From positions 1,552,501 through 1,616,500 of the forward strand of contig NZ_CP044067.1 of the NCBI RefSeq assembly GCF_008693385.1: DNA of 64,000 nt, read 5' to 3'. The DNA is from Cupriavidus pauculus (GTDB lineage: Bacteria; Pseudomonadota; Gammaproteobacteria; Burkholderiales; Burkholderiaceae). Under the pieces are notes generated by a model that had not been told where the DNA came from, searched no databases, and saw only the letters and a program-made list of their open reading frames with translations. Each line of letters starts with the position of its first letter. Positions within the stretch are counted from its first letter, which is position 1. A program made the position numbers and the translations under genes. Of the stretch, positions 8,969 to 18,524 are shown piece after piece.

Positions 8969-10953
8969 GATGGCGCCCGGTTGGATGGCGTGCGGGGAAT
9001 CTCGATCGGCGGCTCGATCAGATGCAGGCTCCTGGCCGGCACGGGCTCGCCATGCGCGGGGGCGAAGCGCGGGCCGTGATCGCCGGGCTGCACGCGCAGC
9101 CGCCATGTTCGCTTGACGTGCGTCAGGACCTTCGCGCCGCGGCCCAGTGTCCATCCCCGGCAGACGCGCTCGAGCTTGAGCGGGTATATGGTCAGCCTGT
9201 CGTCCTCGAAGTGCATGCGCAGAAAACACTTGTAGTCTTCGATACGCTGCGACGAGAACACTTCCTCGGCATGCAATCCCCAGGCGCGGTTGGTCAGCAC
9301 CATCCACACGCCGAACAGCAGGCCCCCGAGCGTGCTGCCGAGTACCAGCGTCTCGATGACGAAGACGCCGACCTGCCTCAGGTCGTCCGCGTCGAGTCCG
9401 AGGTGATGCAGGTTGACGCGTCCCATCAGCCAGAGCAGGCCCACGGCAAGCCCGAAATGCAGCAGACCGTGGACGGCGCCGGCGAAGAACGCGAAACCTG
9501 TCGCCCGCTTGACGCCCGACGCCGACAGCGCGCCGCATCCGCCGACGATCGCCAGCATGTACACCACCGACGAAGGGCTATGGGCGACGGCCCAGAACAG
9601 CTGCCGCCAGGTCTCGCACGCATTGCCGAGAGACGGCGGCAGGTCGGCCAGCACCTCCATCACGCTGCGGCCGCCTCGCATCGGGCTCGGCACCTTGCTC
9701 GCGCTCTGCACCATCCAGATCCACAGCAGATACAGCACGGCGAGCACACCGCAGAACGACAGGTTGCGCGTGGGAAGACGCCACGCATGGTCGCGCAGCC
9801 GCTCGGAGGTCGGCTTGTCCGGATAGATCGCCGCCAGCGTGTAATGCTGCTTGATGCCGGCCACGGTAATCGGCTTGGGCGGATCGGGCAGCGCATGCGT
9901 GCCGTGCACGAACGCGCCACCGCCGCCGCACGTAATGCGCTGCGGGGCGCCCGAGCCCGCGCGCGGCGCAAAGCGGGCATAGTGATGCGAATCGCCGGCC
10001 AGCACGAGCACGAGATGCTCGCCGAGCAGGACCTCGATTTCGCGCAGGCTCCGGAAGCGCGGCGTCAGCGTTTCGATCGACGGCAGCGCCTTGCGTCCTT
10101 CGCGTTCGACACGCTCGGCTTCATCCACCCAGCTCGGCTCGGGCGTGCACACCACGACGCGATCGCCGGGCAGCAGCGCCTTGTGCATCGCGTTGAAGTA
10201 ATCGCGCTGCGGTCGATCGATGGCCGACTCCAGTTGCAGATCGAGCCCCCACACCCACCAGCCGGGCCGCACCTTGAGCGCGTAGTAGCTCGTGCGCTGC
10301 TTGGTGACCCATCGGCCCACGGGCTTGCCATTGCAGAACAGCTGCGCAAACCCGCGCAGGCCGTCGTACCAGTCATGATTGCCCGGTGTGGCCAGCATCC
10401 ACGGCGCGTCCGGGATTGCGATGGGTGCCTCGGGATCGCTCGTCGCCGCATCGGAGACGGGCGCGGGCGATGCGGCGCGAAAAGGGTCGAGGAAGCGTGT
10501 CCGGTAGCCATTGCGCGCGGGCGTCGGATAGACCTGATCGCCACCGAGCAGCAATACGCGGCCGGCGGGGAGCGTGCGCGGTGGCGCCTGGTCGAGCGTG
10601 ACCGGCTGGCTCACGCACAGCGCCATCGAGTACGTGGAATCCCAGCCGTCGCCGGTATCGGCCAGATAGTCGATCCATACGCCATCGTCCGTGCCCGCGC
10701 CGCCTGCTGGCACCTCGAGCGGCGGATTGCTGGCAAGCGGCATAAGCGCGGCCTGCACCTCGCGAGGGTCCGCAAAGGCGCCCAGCGTCGTTGCCACGGC
10801 CGTGCGCAACGCCGTGCGTGCGAGCTGCAGCGGGCCAAGCCAGTTGACCATCGGCTCGCGCGTGTAGAGCTCGACGCGGCCGGCGCGCTCATCGACACCA
10901 GCGGCACCCGCCGGTGCTACGACCTTGCGAACCTCGATCGATTCGTCAACCAC
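8965..10953 (-). CDS. Metallophosphoesterase with C-terminal membrane domain
   Basis: 662 residues. The N-terminal two-thirds carries calcineurin-like metallophosphoesterase motifs: DTGD, GGDQVYP, GNHDWYDG and AGDSHHYARF, each contributing expected di-metal ligands. The last third has about four hydrophobic helices (for example VLAVLYLLWIWMV and LLHFGLAVGLLWLMG), then a basic soluble tail. I use the GTG start at 10953, preceded by a G-rich TGGGGGGC; an internal ATG (MVNWLG) is possible. It is cotranscribed with the GMC oxidoreductase through an ATGA overlap. The substrate could be a phospholipid or nucleotide; nothing in the sequence decides. Confidence 0.85.
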   Translation of the reverse strand: MVDESIEVRKVVAPAGAAGVDERAGRVELYTREPMVNWLGPLQLARTALRTAVATTLGAFADPREVQAALMPLASNPPLEVPAGGAGTDDGVWIDYLADTGDGWDSTYSMALCVSQPVTLDQAPPRTLPAGRVLLLGGDQVYPTPARNGYRTRFLDPFRAASPAPVSDAATSDPEAPIAIPDAPWMLATPGNHDWYDGLRGFAQLFCNGKPVGRWVTKQRTSYYALKVRPGWWVWGLDLQLESAIDRPQRDYFNAMHKALLPGDRVVVCTPEPSWVDEAERVEREGRKALPSIETLTPRFRSLREIEVLLGEHLVLVLAGDSHHYARFAPRAGSGAPQRITCGGGGAFVHGTHALPDPPKPITVAGIKQHYTLAAIYPDKPTSERLRDHAWRLPTRNLSFCGVLAVLYLLWIWMVQSASKVPSPMRGGRSVMEVLADLPPSLGNACETWRQLFWAVAHSPSSVVYMLAIVGGCGALSASGVKRATGFAFFAGAVHGLLHFGLAVGLLWLMGRVNLHHLGLDADDLRQVGVFVIETLVLGSTLGGLLFGVWMVLTNRAWGLHAEEVFSSQRIEDYKCFLRMHFEDDRLTIYPLKLERVCRGWTLGRGAKVLTHVKRTWRLRVQPGDHGPRFAPAHGEPVPARSLHLIEPPIEIPRTPSNRAPS

Positions 10954-11107
10954 CGGACGGCCCCCCAGCGACTCATCGCGTCAACTGCACCGTGGATGGT
11001 GTGATTCATAGTGTATGGCGCGCGAAATTGCAAACCGCGCGCGGGCCGGGGCCGCGCGCGGACAGGACTGGGACGTCAGATGCTGATGCCTGCGTCAGGC
11101 GCGTCCG

Positions 11108-12733
11108 TCAGCCAAACTCGGCCGTCGAATACGCCACGCCGTCGCGGCCCGGATCGGCGCCGCCCTCGAGCATGGCGCCCGCGATACGGATCGCATGCAC
11201 CCACGCGATGGTGTAGTTGTACGGGTTGCGAATGACCTCGTAACCGATCTGCTCGAGCTCCCGCGCGACGGCGCGCGGAATGCGATTGCTGATATCGATC
11301 GCATTGCTCGTCGACGAGAAGCGCGGTGCCGAGACGGCCTGCTGCATCGGCATGCCGAAGTCCACCACGTTCATGATCGCCTGCAGCACGCCCATCGCGA
11401 TCTGCGTGCCGCCGGGCGCGCCGAGCACGATCTCGGGCTTGCCGTCGCGGAACACGATGGTCGGGCATGACGACGTGAATCGCCGTTTGCCCGGGGCGAT
11501 GCTGCCCGCGCGACCTGGCCGCGGATCGAAGACGCCCATGCAGCCGTTGTAGAGGAAGCCCAGCCCGTCGGTAATCGCGCCGGAGGGCATGGCGAGCGAA
11601 TGCGTCAGCGACACGCAGTTGCCATCGCGATCGACCACCGACAGATGCGTGGTATCGCGCGGCACCACGTGGCCCGGGTTCACGCGCGTGACGGCAACTC
11701 GCTCGCCCGCGCGCACCGCGGCGGCCGTGCGGTCCGCGCGCGCATCGGACAGCAGGTCCGCGAGCGGCACGTCCACGAACGCCGGATCGCCGATATGCAG
11801 GTCCTTGTCCACGGTCGCCTGCTTCATGACCTCGCAGACGATGCGCATGTACTCGGGCGAGTTGTGCGCGATGGCGCCGAAGTCGAAGCGCTCCAGCGCA
11901 TGGAGCATCTCCAGCAGCATCGCGCCGCCACCGGGCGGCTGGTTCGTGGTAACGACGCGGTCGCGATAGCGGCCGACCAGCGGCTTCTGGCGAATGACGC
12001 GATAGTCCTCGAGGTCCTTGCGCGTGAGCAGGCCGCCGTGCGCGCGCATGTCGGCATCGATAGCCTCGGCGATGGCGCCGCGATAGAACGTATCGGCACC
12101 GCCACGCGCAATCTCTTCCAGCACGCCGGCAAAGTCCCGGTTGACCACAGGCATGCCGATGGTCTTCGGCAGACCATCCTCCTTGCAGTACAGCGCCCGG
12201 CCCGATGCACTATAAGCCAGCCGCTCCCGATTGCTCGCGCGGCCCAGCGTGGCATCGTCGTTCCAGAACGAATACATGCCCGGCCGCACAAAGTAGCCGT
12301 CGCGCGCCCATGCGATCGCCGGGGCGACCACTTCCGCCCACGGCAGGCGGCCGTGGGCGGCATGCATCGCCTCCAGCCCGCGCAGCGTGCCCGGCGTGGC
12401 GATGGACTGGTAGCCGATATCGTTGACGCGGTCCTTGATGAAGAAGCCGAAGCCGTCGCGGGCCTCGCCTTCCAGCATGTCCGCCCACATGTCGGCCCGC
12501 GCGCTGCCCGGCGCCGTCGCATGGAAGTCGAAGTATTCGTGCACGCCGCCCTCGGGCTTGTACACCACGCCGGTGCCGAAGCCCGCGATACCGCACATCA
12601 GGGGATCGACCACGGTCTGCGCCAGCGCGCAGGCGACGGCCGCGTCGACGGCATTGCCGCCGGCCTTGAGGATCTCGATGCCCGATTCGGCCGCTTCCGG
12701 CTGCGGGCATACCACCATTCCAGTGTCGTACAT
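11108..12733 (-). CDS. Gamma-glutamyltransferase family protein
   Basis: 541 residues, close to the usual length. An N-terminal nucleophile hydrolase that autocleaves before the catalytic threonine, here Thr361 in the conserved T-T-H-L-S-V-V-D context; the ALQTV-like ALAQTVVDP, PPGGGAMLLE and GAPGGTQI segments are also family-typical. These enzymes split gamma-glutamyl amides such as glutathione. No signal peptide is apparent, unlike classical periplasmic Ggt, so it may act in the cytoplasm on an imported gamma-glutamyl or related compound. I chose the ATG at 12733 (MYDTGM); the longer frame adds ten residues without family support. It lies 26 bp downstream of the Bug receptor, one operon. 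Confidence 0.92.
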   Translation of the reverse strand: MYDTGMVVCPQPEAAESGIEILKAGGNAVDAAVACALAQTVVDPLMCGIAGFGTGVVYKPEGGVHEYFDFHATAPGSARADMWADMLEGEARDGFGFFIKDRVNDIGYQSIATPGTLRGLEAMHAAHGRLPWAEVVAPAIAWARDGYFVRPGMYSFWNDDATLGRASNRERLAYSASGRALYCKEDGLPKTIGMPVVNRDFAGVLEEIARGGADTFYRGAIAEAIDADMRAHGGLLTRKDLEDYRVIRQKPLVGRYRDRVVTTNQPPGGGAMLLEMLHALERFDFGAIAHNSPEYMRIVCEVMKQATVDKDLHIGDPAFVDVPLADLLSDARADRTAAAVRAGERVAVTRVNPGHVVPRDTTHLSVVDRDGNCVSLTHSLAMPSGAITDGLGFLYNGCMGVFDPRPGRAGSIAPGKRRFTSSCPTIVFRDGKPEIVLGAPGGTQIAMGVLQAIMNVVDFGMPMQQAVSAPRFSSTSNAIDISNRIPRAVARELEQIGYEVIRNPYNYTIAWVHAIRIAGAMLEGGADPGRDGVAYSTAEFG

Positions 12734-12759
12734 GATCGGTCGTCCGTTCCCGGTTGGCC

Positions 12760-13743
12760 TCAATTGGCCTTGAAGTCGATGTTCGCGATGGCGTCCTGCA
12801 GCTTGGCGGTATCGCGCGCGGTCAGTTGCATCAGACGTTCGCGCGCACCCGGCATCGCGACCACCTGCATGGCCTTGAGCTTGTCGAGCGCGGTCTTGTC
12901 CGCGAGAAAGCGTTGCGTGGCGGCATGCAGGCGCGTCAGCACCTCGGCGGAGGTGCCCGCCTTTGCCGCCACGCCCATCCAGCCGAGATCGTCGAAGCCG
13001 ACGAGGCCCAGTTCGGCGGCGGTGGGCACATCGGGCAGATCGGGCGTGCGCTTCGGCGCAAACTGCACGAGCGGCACGAGCTTGCCCGCGCGGATCTGCG
13101 GCATCGCCGAGCCCAGCACCGGCGCCATGATCTGTGTCTGTCCACCGACGGTGGCCACGATGCCATCCGGCTCACCCTTGTACGGGATATGCGTCAGGCG
13201 GATGTTCTGGTTCTTCTGGAACAACTCCACGACGACGTGCGTGGAATTGCCCGCGCCAGAGGAGGCGAAGTTGATCGCGCCCGGATTCGCCTTGGCGGCG
13301 GCGATCAGGTCCGCGAGCGTGCGGTAACCGGTCTGGGGGTTGGCGACGAGTACGAACGGCACGGTGGTCAGCACGGCCACGGGCGCGAAGTCCTTCTCGG
13401 GGGAATAGCTCAGCGGCGCGTAGGCGAATTTGTTCAGCACCATCTGCGACACGCCGGCGAGGAACAGCGTGCAGCCATCGGCAGGCTGGGACAGCACGTA
13501 CTTGGCCGCGATGACGCCGCCCGCGCCCGCGCGGTTCTCCACCACCACGGGCGTGCCGATGTCGCGCCCGACGTTCTCTGCCCACATGCGCGCGAGCGTA
13601 TCGGTGCTGCCACCGGCCTGCTGCGACACCACGAGCCGGATCGGCCGCGTGTTACCGGGTTCTCCGCAGGCCCATCCGGCCGCCGATGCACCCATAGCGA
13701 GCACCGTCGCCAGCAGTTTCCCCAGAATGGAGATTTTTCTCAT
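12760..13743 (-). CDS. Bug-family periplasmic solute-binding receptor
   Basis: 327 residues with a clean signal peptide (MRKISILGKLLATVLAMGAS, cleaved near AAGWA). The Bug/TctC signatures are present: PIRLVVSQQAGGSTDTLAR, VVENRAGAGG, and the YKGEPDGIVATVGGQ loop. Bug proteins bind carboxylates or similar anions for tripartite tricarboxylate transporters; no TctA/TctB genes are nearby, so it must share a remote permease or act as a sensor, as is common in Burkholderiales. The start at 13743 follows GAGGGAAACGAC. It leads the Ggt operon and diverges from the LysR gene, suggesting the ligand is a gamma-glutamyl compound or its product. Confidence 0.92.
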   Translation of the reverse strand: MRKISILGKLLATVLAMGASAAGWACGEPGNTRPIRLVVSQQAGGSTDTLARMWAENVGRDIGTPVVVENRAGAGGVIAAKYVLSQPADGCTLFLAGVSQMVLNKFAYAPLSYSPEKDFAPVAVLTTVPFVLVANPQTGYRTLADLIAAAKANPGAINFASSGAGNSTHVVVELFQKNQNIRLTHIPYKGEPDGIVATVGGQTQIMAPVLGSAMPQIRAGKLVPLVQFAPKRTPDLPDVPTAAELGLVGFDDLGWMGVAAKAGTSAEVLTRLHAATQRFLADKTALDKLKAMQVVAMPGARERLMQLTARDTAKLQDAIANIDFKAN

Positions 13744-13834
13744 GTCGTTTCCCTCGTGGTCGGTCTGATTTTCGATTGCGCTGTGGCCGCAGGCGCGACA
13801 ATATTGGCGTGGCCGCCACGGAACGGCCAGTGAA

Positions 13835-14797
13835 ATGTTCCGAACCATGTATGAGCAAATACTCATGGATCAGTCGCCCGACACCGTGGCGTGGGCCCGG
13901 CGCCTGCGCATGCGCCACCTCGAATCGTTCCTGGTACTCAATGAAGCGGGCACGCTGACGCTGGCCGCGGAGCGGCTGCATATGACGCAGTCCGCCGTCT
14001 CGCACTGGCTCAGCGAGATGGAAGATCTGGTCGGCGCCAGGCTCGTGCTACGCGGCAAGCGCATGACGCTGACGGCGGCCGGGGAGGCAGTGCGGAAGCT
14101 CGCGCTGCGCGTGCTCGGCGAGGTCAGCCGCACCAGCGACGAACTGGTGTCGCTGGCCAAGGGCGATGTGGCGCGGCTGCATATCGGCAGCGTGACGGCG
14201 GGCGTGGCGCATCTGATCCCGCGGGCGATCCTCGCCTTTCAGGCACGGCACGCCGACGTGGCGTTCCAGGTCACCGAGGGGACGTTCAACGTATTGCTGG
14301 GCAGGCTCGAGGAGCGCGAATACGACCTCATCGTGGGCTCCATCGATGCGCGCGCGTATGGGCCCCACCTCGAACACGAGGTGCTCTTTGCCGACGACAT
14401 CGCCATCGTCGTCAGCCCGGATCACCCGCTCGCCCAGGCGACAACGGTATCGTGGAGCGAGCTGTACCAGTACGCATGGGTGATGCCGCCCCGCGAGACG
14501 CTGATGCGCGTGCGGCTCGACACCACGTTGCTCGAACGTGGCGGGGCGGGCATCAAACCCAGCGTCGAGACGGGCTCCGTCGTCGTGCTCGAGTCCGTCC
14601 TGCGCGGCAGCACCTATATCGGCGTCTGCTCGGCCGCTATCGCCCGGCACCTGACCGGCCTCGGCCTCGTCACCACGCTGCCCATCGCCGACGTCGGCTC
14701 GTTCGGCCCCGTGGGCGCGGTCTGGCGCCGTGGCGGCCAGAACGAGACGATCGCGAATTTCCTGGCGCTGCTGCGGGCGGAGGCGTCGCTAAGGTGA
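13835..14797 (+). CDS. LysR-family transcriptional regulator (divergent from Bug/Ggt)
   Basis: 320 residues. The helix-turn-helix begins near residue 26 (RMRHLESFLVLNEAGTLTL...MTQSAVSHWL), followed by the periplasmic-binding-protein-like effector domain. Its start is 91 bp from the divergent Bug/Ggt operon, the usual geometry for control of the neighbour in response to its metabolite. The ribosome-binding site upstream of 13835 is weak; in-frame ATGs at 13847 and 13865 are alternatives. The last nine bases overlap the end of the leftward GntR gene. Confidence 0.9.
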   Translation: MFRTMYEQILMDQSPDTVAWARRLRMRHLESFLVLNEAGTLTLAAERLHMTQSAVSHWLSEMEDLVGARLVLRGKRMTLTAAGEAVRKLALRVLGEVSRTSDELVSLAKGDVARLHIGSVTAGVAHLIPRAILAFQARHADVAFQVTEGTFNVLLGRLEEREYDLIVGSIDARAYGPHLEHEVLFADDIAIVVSPDHPLAQATTVSWSELYQYAWVMPPRETLMRVRLDTTLLERGGAGIKPSVETGSVVVLESVLRGSTYIGVCSAAIARHLTGLGLVTTLPIADVGSFGPVGAVWRRGGQNETIANFLALLRAEASLR

Positions 14798-15673
14798 CAG
14801 CACGTCCCGAATGCGCGCGAGTGCCGAGAGCGTATGTTCGAGGTGCTCGCGCATCGCGTCCGATGCTTCCGCGTTGCGCCCGTGTTCCAGCAGCGAGAGG
14901 ATATGCAGATGCTGCCGCGCATGCGCGGCATAGCGCGCGCGGTCGCGCATCGAGCGGTAAGAGAGCAGCCGGCGCACGCGATTGACGCGCCGGATGGCGT
15001 CGATGAAGAACGCGTTGCCCGAGGCCTCCACCAGCGCTTCGTGAAAGCGCACGCCGCGATCGTGCAGCTGGTCCGCGGTGTCGGTCTCGATGCCGCCATC
15101 GAGCAGATGCTGCTCGGCCGCGCGCAGCCGTTCGAGCGTGCGTGGGTCCAGCGCGTAGCCCGGTTCCAGCAGCGCGGCGGGTTCGAGGGCGAGCCGCATG
15201 CGGTAGGACTGCAGCAGCGAATCCGGCGTGGTCAGCATCGTCGAGAACTGCCAGCCATATCCGGGCTTGCGTTCGCCCCAGCCTTCCTGCGCGATGCGCG
15301 TGAGCACGGCGTTCAGTTGCGCGGCCGTCAGGCCGTAGCGCGCGCGCAGGGTCTGCTCCGCGACTTCCATCGGCAATTCGCCGCGCAGCAGATCCTCGGC
15401 CACCTGGAAGTAGGCGGCGGTGACGGCGTCCGGCGCGGTGGCCTCGAGCGACGCCACCGGCTGCGCGACGAAGAAGCCGCGATGCTTTTCGCGCGTGACG
15501 ACGCCCTTCTCGTGCAGCAGCGCCAATGCCTCATTGACGGGGGAGCGAGAGATACGCAGCCGGTCCGCGAGCATTTGCGCGGGCAGATGCGTGCCCGCAG
15601 GCAGACGTTCGGCGTGGATCAGCGCAACGATCTGATTGACGACATGGCTGGCGATCGACCGGTCCTGGCTCAT
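14789..15673 (-). CDS. GntR-family regulator (FCD type), cotranscribed with aconitase
   Basis: 294 residues. An N-terminal winged helix (IVALIHAERLPAG..., then RLRISRSPVNEALALLHEKGVV) and a helical FCD-type ligand-binding domain (RLALEPAALLEP, RGVRFHEALVEASGN). The start chosen at 15673 is 7 bp after the aconitase stop; an upstream in-frame ATG at 15712 would overlap aconitase by 32 bp, and neither has a clear ribosome-binding site. As the second gene of the acn operon it probably autoregulates that operon through the divergent region at 18350-18524 (inference). Confidence 0.88.
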   Translation of the reverse strand: MSQDRSIASHVVNQIVALIHAERLPAGTHLPAQMLADRLRISRSPVNEALALLHEKGVVTREKHRGFFVAQPVASLEATAPDAVTAAYFQVAEDLLRGELPMEVAEQTLRARYGLTAAQLNAVLTRIAQEGWGERKPGYGWQFSTMLTTPDSLLQSYRMRLALEPAALLEPGYALDPRTLERLRAAEQHLLDGGIETDTADQLHDRGVRFHEALVEASGNAFFIDAIRRVNRVRRLLSYRSMRDRARYAAHARQHLHILSLLEHGRNAEASDAMREHLEHTLSALARIRDVLSP

Positions 15674-15680
15674 GGCTGGC

Positions 15681-18347
15681 TCATGGCAATGGTAACGAGG
15701 CCGAAGAGGCATGTTGCGCGAGCGTCTTTTGCAGGATCGACGGGATCACGCCGCCATGGCGCAGCAGTTCGACCTCGCGGCGTGTCTCCACGGCCGCGAT
15801 GGCATGGAACGTTTCCGCGCCGCCTCCCGCACGCTCGATGCGGACCGGTATGGTACCGCGCGGCACGAGCATGTCCGGCTCGGCCCGCACATGCAGGCGG
15901 TCGCCGGGCCGGATGGCCAGCGTGTGCGGGTCGATGCCATCGGGCATCCGCAGCGGCAGGATACCCATGCCGATGAGGTTGGAGCGGTGGATACGCTCGA
16001 AGCTCGTCGCGAGCACCGCGCGAACGCCGAGCAGCCGCTGGCCCTTGGCAGCCCAGTCGCGCGAGGAGCCCGTGCCGTAACGCGCGCCCGCCACCAGCAC
16101 CACGGCATCGCCGTCCTGCCGGTAGCGCTGCGCCGCTTCGAAGATCGGCATCACCGCTGCGCTGGGTACGTGCACGGTATGTGCGGTGGGCGCATCGGGC
16201 TGCAACAGGTTGACAAGCGTGCGGTTGTAGAACGCGGCGCGCATCATCACTTCCCAGTTGCCGCGGCGCGATGCGAAGACGTTGAGGTCGTCGCGATCGT
16301 CGCCGCGGCTCACGAGGAAGTCCGCGACGAAGCTATCCTTCGGGATGGCGCTGGCCGGCGAGATATGGTCGGTGGTGACGTCGTCGCCGAGCACGAGCAG
16401 CGGCCAGGCCGTGTAATCGCCGAGCTGCGAGCCCCACTGTGCGTCGGTAGCGGCGAATGGCGGACGCCGCAGCGTGGTGGAAGCCTCCCGCCACGGGTAG
16501 CGCGGTGCGTCGGTCGCGGGCAATGCGGCCCACGCCGGGTTGCGCGATGCCTCCGCAAACGCCGTGGCGTAGTCGGCGGCATTGGCGCCGGCCGCAAGCG
16601 CGGCCGCAATCTCTTCGCGCGTGGGCCACAGGTCCGCGAGGAATACCGGCGTGCCGTCGGCGGCCGTCTGTACCGGTTCAAGCCGCAGGTCGCGCGCCGC
16701 ATCGCCGGCGAGCGCGAACGCAATGACGAGCGGTGGCGACATGATGAACGCCAGATCGAGGTCGGGATGGATACGGCCCGGGAAGTTGCGGTTGCCGGAC
16801 AGCATGGCCACGGGCCGTGCCGACCCTTGCGCAATGGCATCGCGCATCGCGGGCGTGAGCGGTCCCGCGTTGCCGATGCACGTGGTGCAGCCGAAGCCGA
16901 CGATATCGAATCCCACCGCCGCCAGATCGTCCCGCAGTCCGCTGCGTTCGAGATAGCGCGACGCGGCGGGCGACCCTGGCGCGAGCGATGTCTTGATCCA
17001 TGGTGCGACCGTGAGCCCGCGCGCGCGGGCCTTGCGCGCGACGATCCCCGCCGCCATCAGCAATGCGGGATCGGATGTGTTGGTGCAACTCGTGATGGCC
17101 GCGATCGCGACCGGGTGGGGCGGCATTGCATCGCCGGAGGGACGGTCGGGCGGAAAGGCCGCGAGCGCGCGCGCGGTGTCGCCAAAGGCCAGCAGGTCCT
17201 GCGGCCGCCGCGGCCCGGCGACGTGCATGCCGACCGTCGACAGATCGATGTCGATCGTGCGCGTGTACCGGGGAGCCGCGTCCGCGTCGAACCACAGCCC
17301 GGTACGCCGCGCATACGCCTGCACCAGCGCGATATGTCCGCTATCGCGCCCGGTGGTACGCAGGTAATCGAGCGTGCGCGCGTCGACGGGAAAAAAGCCC
17401 GTGGTCGCGCCATACTCGGGCGCCATGTTCGCGACCACCGCGCGATCGCCGGCGCTCAGCGTGGACACGCCGGGCCCGAAGAATTCCACGAACTCGCCCG
17501 AGACGCCGATGGCCCGCAGCCGCTGCGTGACCGTCAGCGCAAGATCCGTGGCCAGCGTGCCCGGTGGCAGCGCATGCGTGAGGCGTACGCCGATCACATC
17601 CGGAATCCGCTGCATCACGGGCAGGCCGAACATCACGGTCTGCGCCTCGAGTCCGCCCACGCCCCATCCCAGCACGCCAATGCCATTGATCATCGGCGTA
17701 TGGCTGTCGGTGCCGATCAGCGTATCGGGCACGGCCCACGTTTCGCCATCGCGCTCGATGGCGGTGACCACGGTCGCCAGCTGCTCGAGGTTGATCGTAT
17801 GCATGATGCCTGTACCGGGCGGATGGATCCGCACGCCATGCAGCGCGCGCGATGCCCAGCGCAGAAAGCCGTAGCGCTCGGCATTGCGCCGGCATTCGAT
17901 GCGCAGGTTCTCCGCCGCGGCGTCGCCGCGTGCAAATGCCTCGACGGCGAGCGAATGATCGACCGACACATCGACGGGCAGCGTGGGACGCAGCGAGGAC
18001 GGGTCGGCGCCTGCTTCCGCCAACGCATCGCGCATGGCGGCGATGTCCACGAGCGCCGGCGTGCTCGTGGTGTCATGCATGAGCACGCGCCCGGGCTGGA
18101 ACTCGATCTCGGCCTCGCTGGTGCCGGTCTCCAGCCATCCGGCGATGGCGGCGATGGCCTCCTCGCGCTCGTTGCCGTCCATGTTGCGCGCCACGTTCTC
18201 CGCCAGCAGACGCAGCACGACGGGCAGACGCTGCAAGGCCGGGCCGAGGCGCGCACCGATGTCGATATGGCGGTACGTGCGGCCGTGCACCTCGAAGGTG
18301 GCGGTAGGGGCGGAGCGCGGTGCAGGCGAGACGGGTGGCAGATTCAT
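15681..18347 (-). CDS. acnA: Aconitate hydratase (AcnA type)
   Basis: 888 residues, matching AcnA/IRP-type aconitases, which interconvert citrate and isocitrate through a [4Fe-4S] cluster. The three cluster cysteines are present: Cys421 in SCTNTSDP and Cys487/Cys490 in GCTTCIGN. The substrate-binding DSHTPMINGIG and the swivel-domain GARYGTGSSRDWAAKG are intact. I start at 18347 (MNLPPVSP), since the longer frame is not aconitase-like. It sits in a metabolic cluster rather than with TCA genes, paired with a GntR regulator, so it is probably an accessory, conditionally expressed isoenzyme for tricarboxylate use. No methylcitrate genes (prpBC, acnM, prpF) are nearby, which argues against a propionate role. 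Confidence 0.93.
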   Translation of the reverse strand: MNLPPVSPAPRSAPTATFEVHGRTYRHIDIGARLGPALQRLPVVLRLLAENVARNMDGNEREEAIAAIAGWLETGTSEAEIEFQPGRVLMHDTTSTPALVDIAAMRDALAEAGADPSSLRPTLPVDVSVDHSLAVEAFARGDAAAENLRIECRRNAERYGFLRWASRALHGVRIHPPGTGIMHTINLEQLATVVTAIERDGETWAVPDTLIGTDSHTPMINGIGVLGWGVGGLEAQTVMFGLPVMQRIPDVIGVRLTHALPPGTLATDLALTVTQRLRAIGVSGEFVEFFGPGVSTLSAGDRAVVANMAPEYGATTGFFPVDARTLDYLRTTGRDSGHIALVQAYARRTGLWFDADAAPRYTRTIDIDLSTVGMHVAGPRRPQDLLAFGDTARALAAFPPDRPSGDAMPPHPVAIAAITSCTNTSDPALLMAAGIVARKARARGLTVAPWIKTSLAPGSPAASRYLERSGLRDDLAAVGFDIVGFGCTTCIGNAGPLTPAMRDAIAQGSARPVAMLSGNRNFPGRIHPDLDLAFIMSPPLVIAFALAGDAARDLRLEPVQTAADGTPVFLADLWPTREEIAAALAAGANAADYATAFAEASRNPAWAALPATDAPRYPWREASTTLRRPPFAATDAQWGSQLGDYTAWPLLVLGDDVTTDHISPASAIPKDSFVADFLVSRGDDRDDLNVFASRRGNWEVMMRAAFYNRTLVNLLQPDAPTAHTVHVPSAAVMPIFEAAQRYRQDGDAVVLVAGARYGTGSSRDWAAKGQRLLGVRAVLATSFERIHRSNLIGMGILPLRMPDGIDPHTLAIRPGDRLHVRAEPDMLVPRGTIPVRIERAGGGAETFHAIAAVETRREVELLRHGGVIPSILQKTLAQHASSASLPLP

Positions 18348-18349
18348 AC

Positions 18350-18524
18350 CTGCCACTTTGCATAATTTCACGTACAAATGCAATAACGTCGTATCCGGGT
18401 AGACCCTGATACGCATGCGCTGGCGTCATGCATGCATGCGCAGCGAGCGTTTGTCGCGTCTTCGACGGGCACCTAACATCGGCTGGAGCCTAGTCAAGAC
18501 TGACGAACGGAGAGAGAAACCCCC
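18350..18524. promoter_or_regulatory. Divergent control region between acnA and the MHS transporter
   Basis: AT-rich for this genome near acnA. It contains an inverted repeat TTGCAT (18358-18363) and ATGCAA (18378-18383) separated by 14 bp, only about 10 bp upstream of the acnA start codon. The position and symmetry suit an operator for the GntR protein encoded in the same operon. Basis: repeat seen directly, regulator assignment inferred. Confidence 0.45.

Noticed and set aside
15711..18365. 884-residue open frame antisense to aconitase
   Set aside because: Arg/His/Gly-rich composition and no domain; it is the mirror frame of a highly GC-rich real gene.
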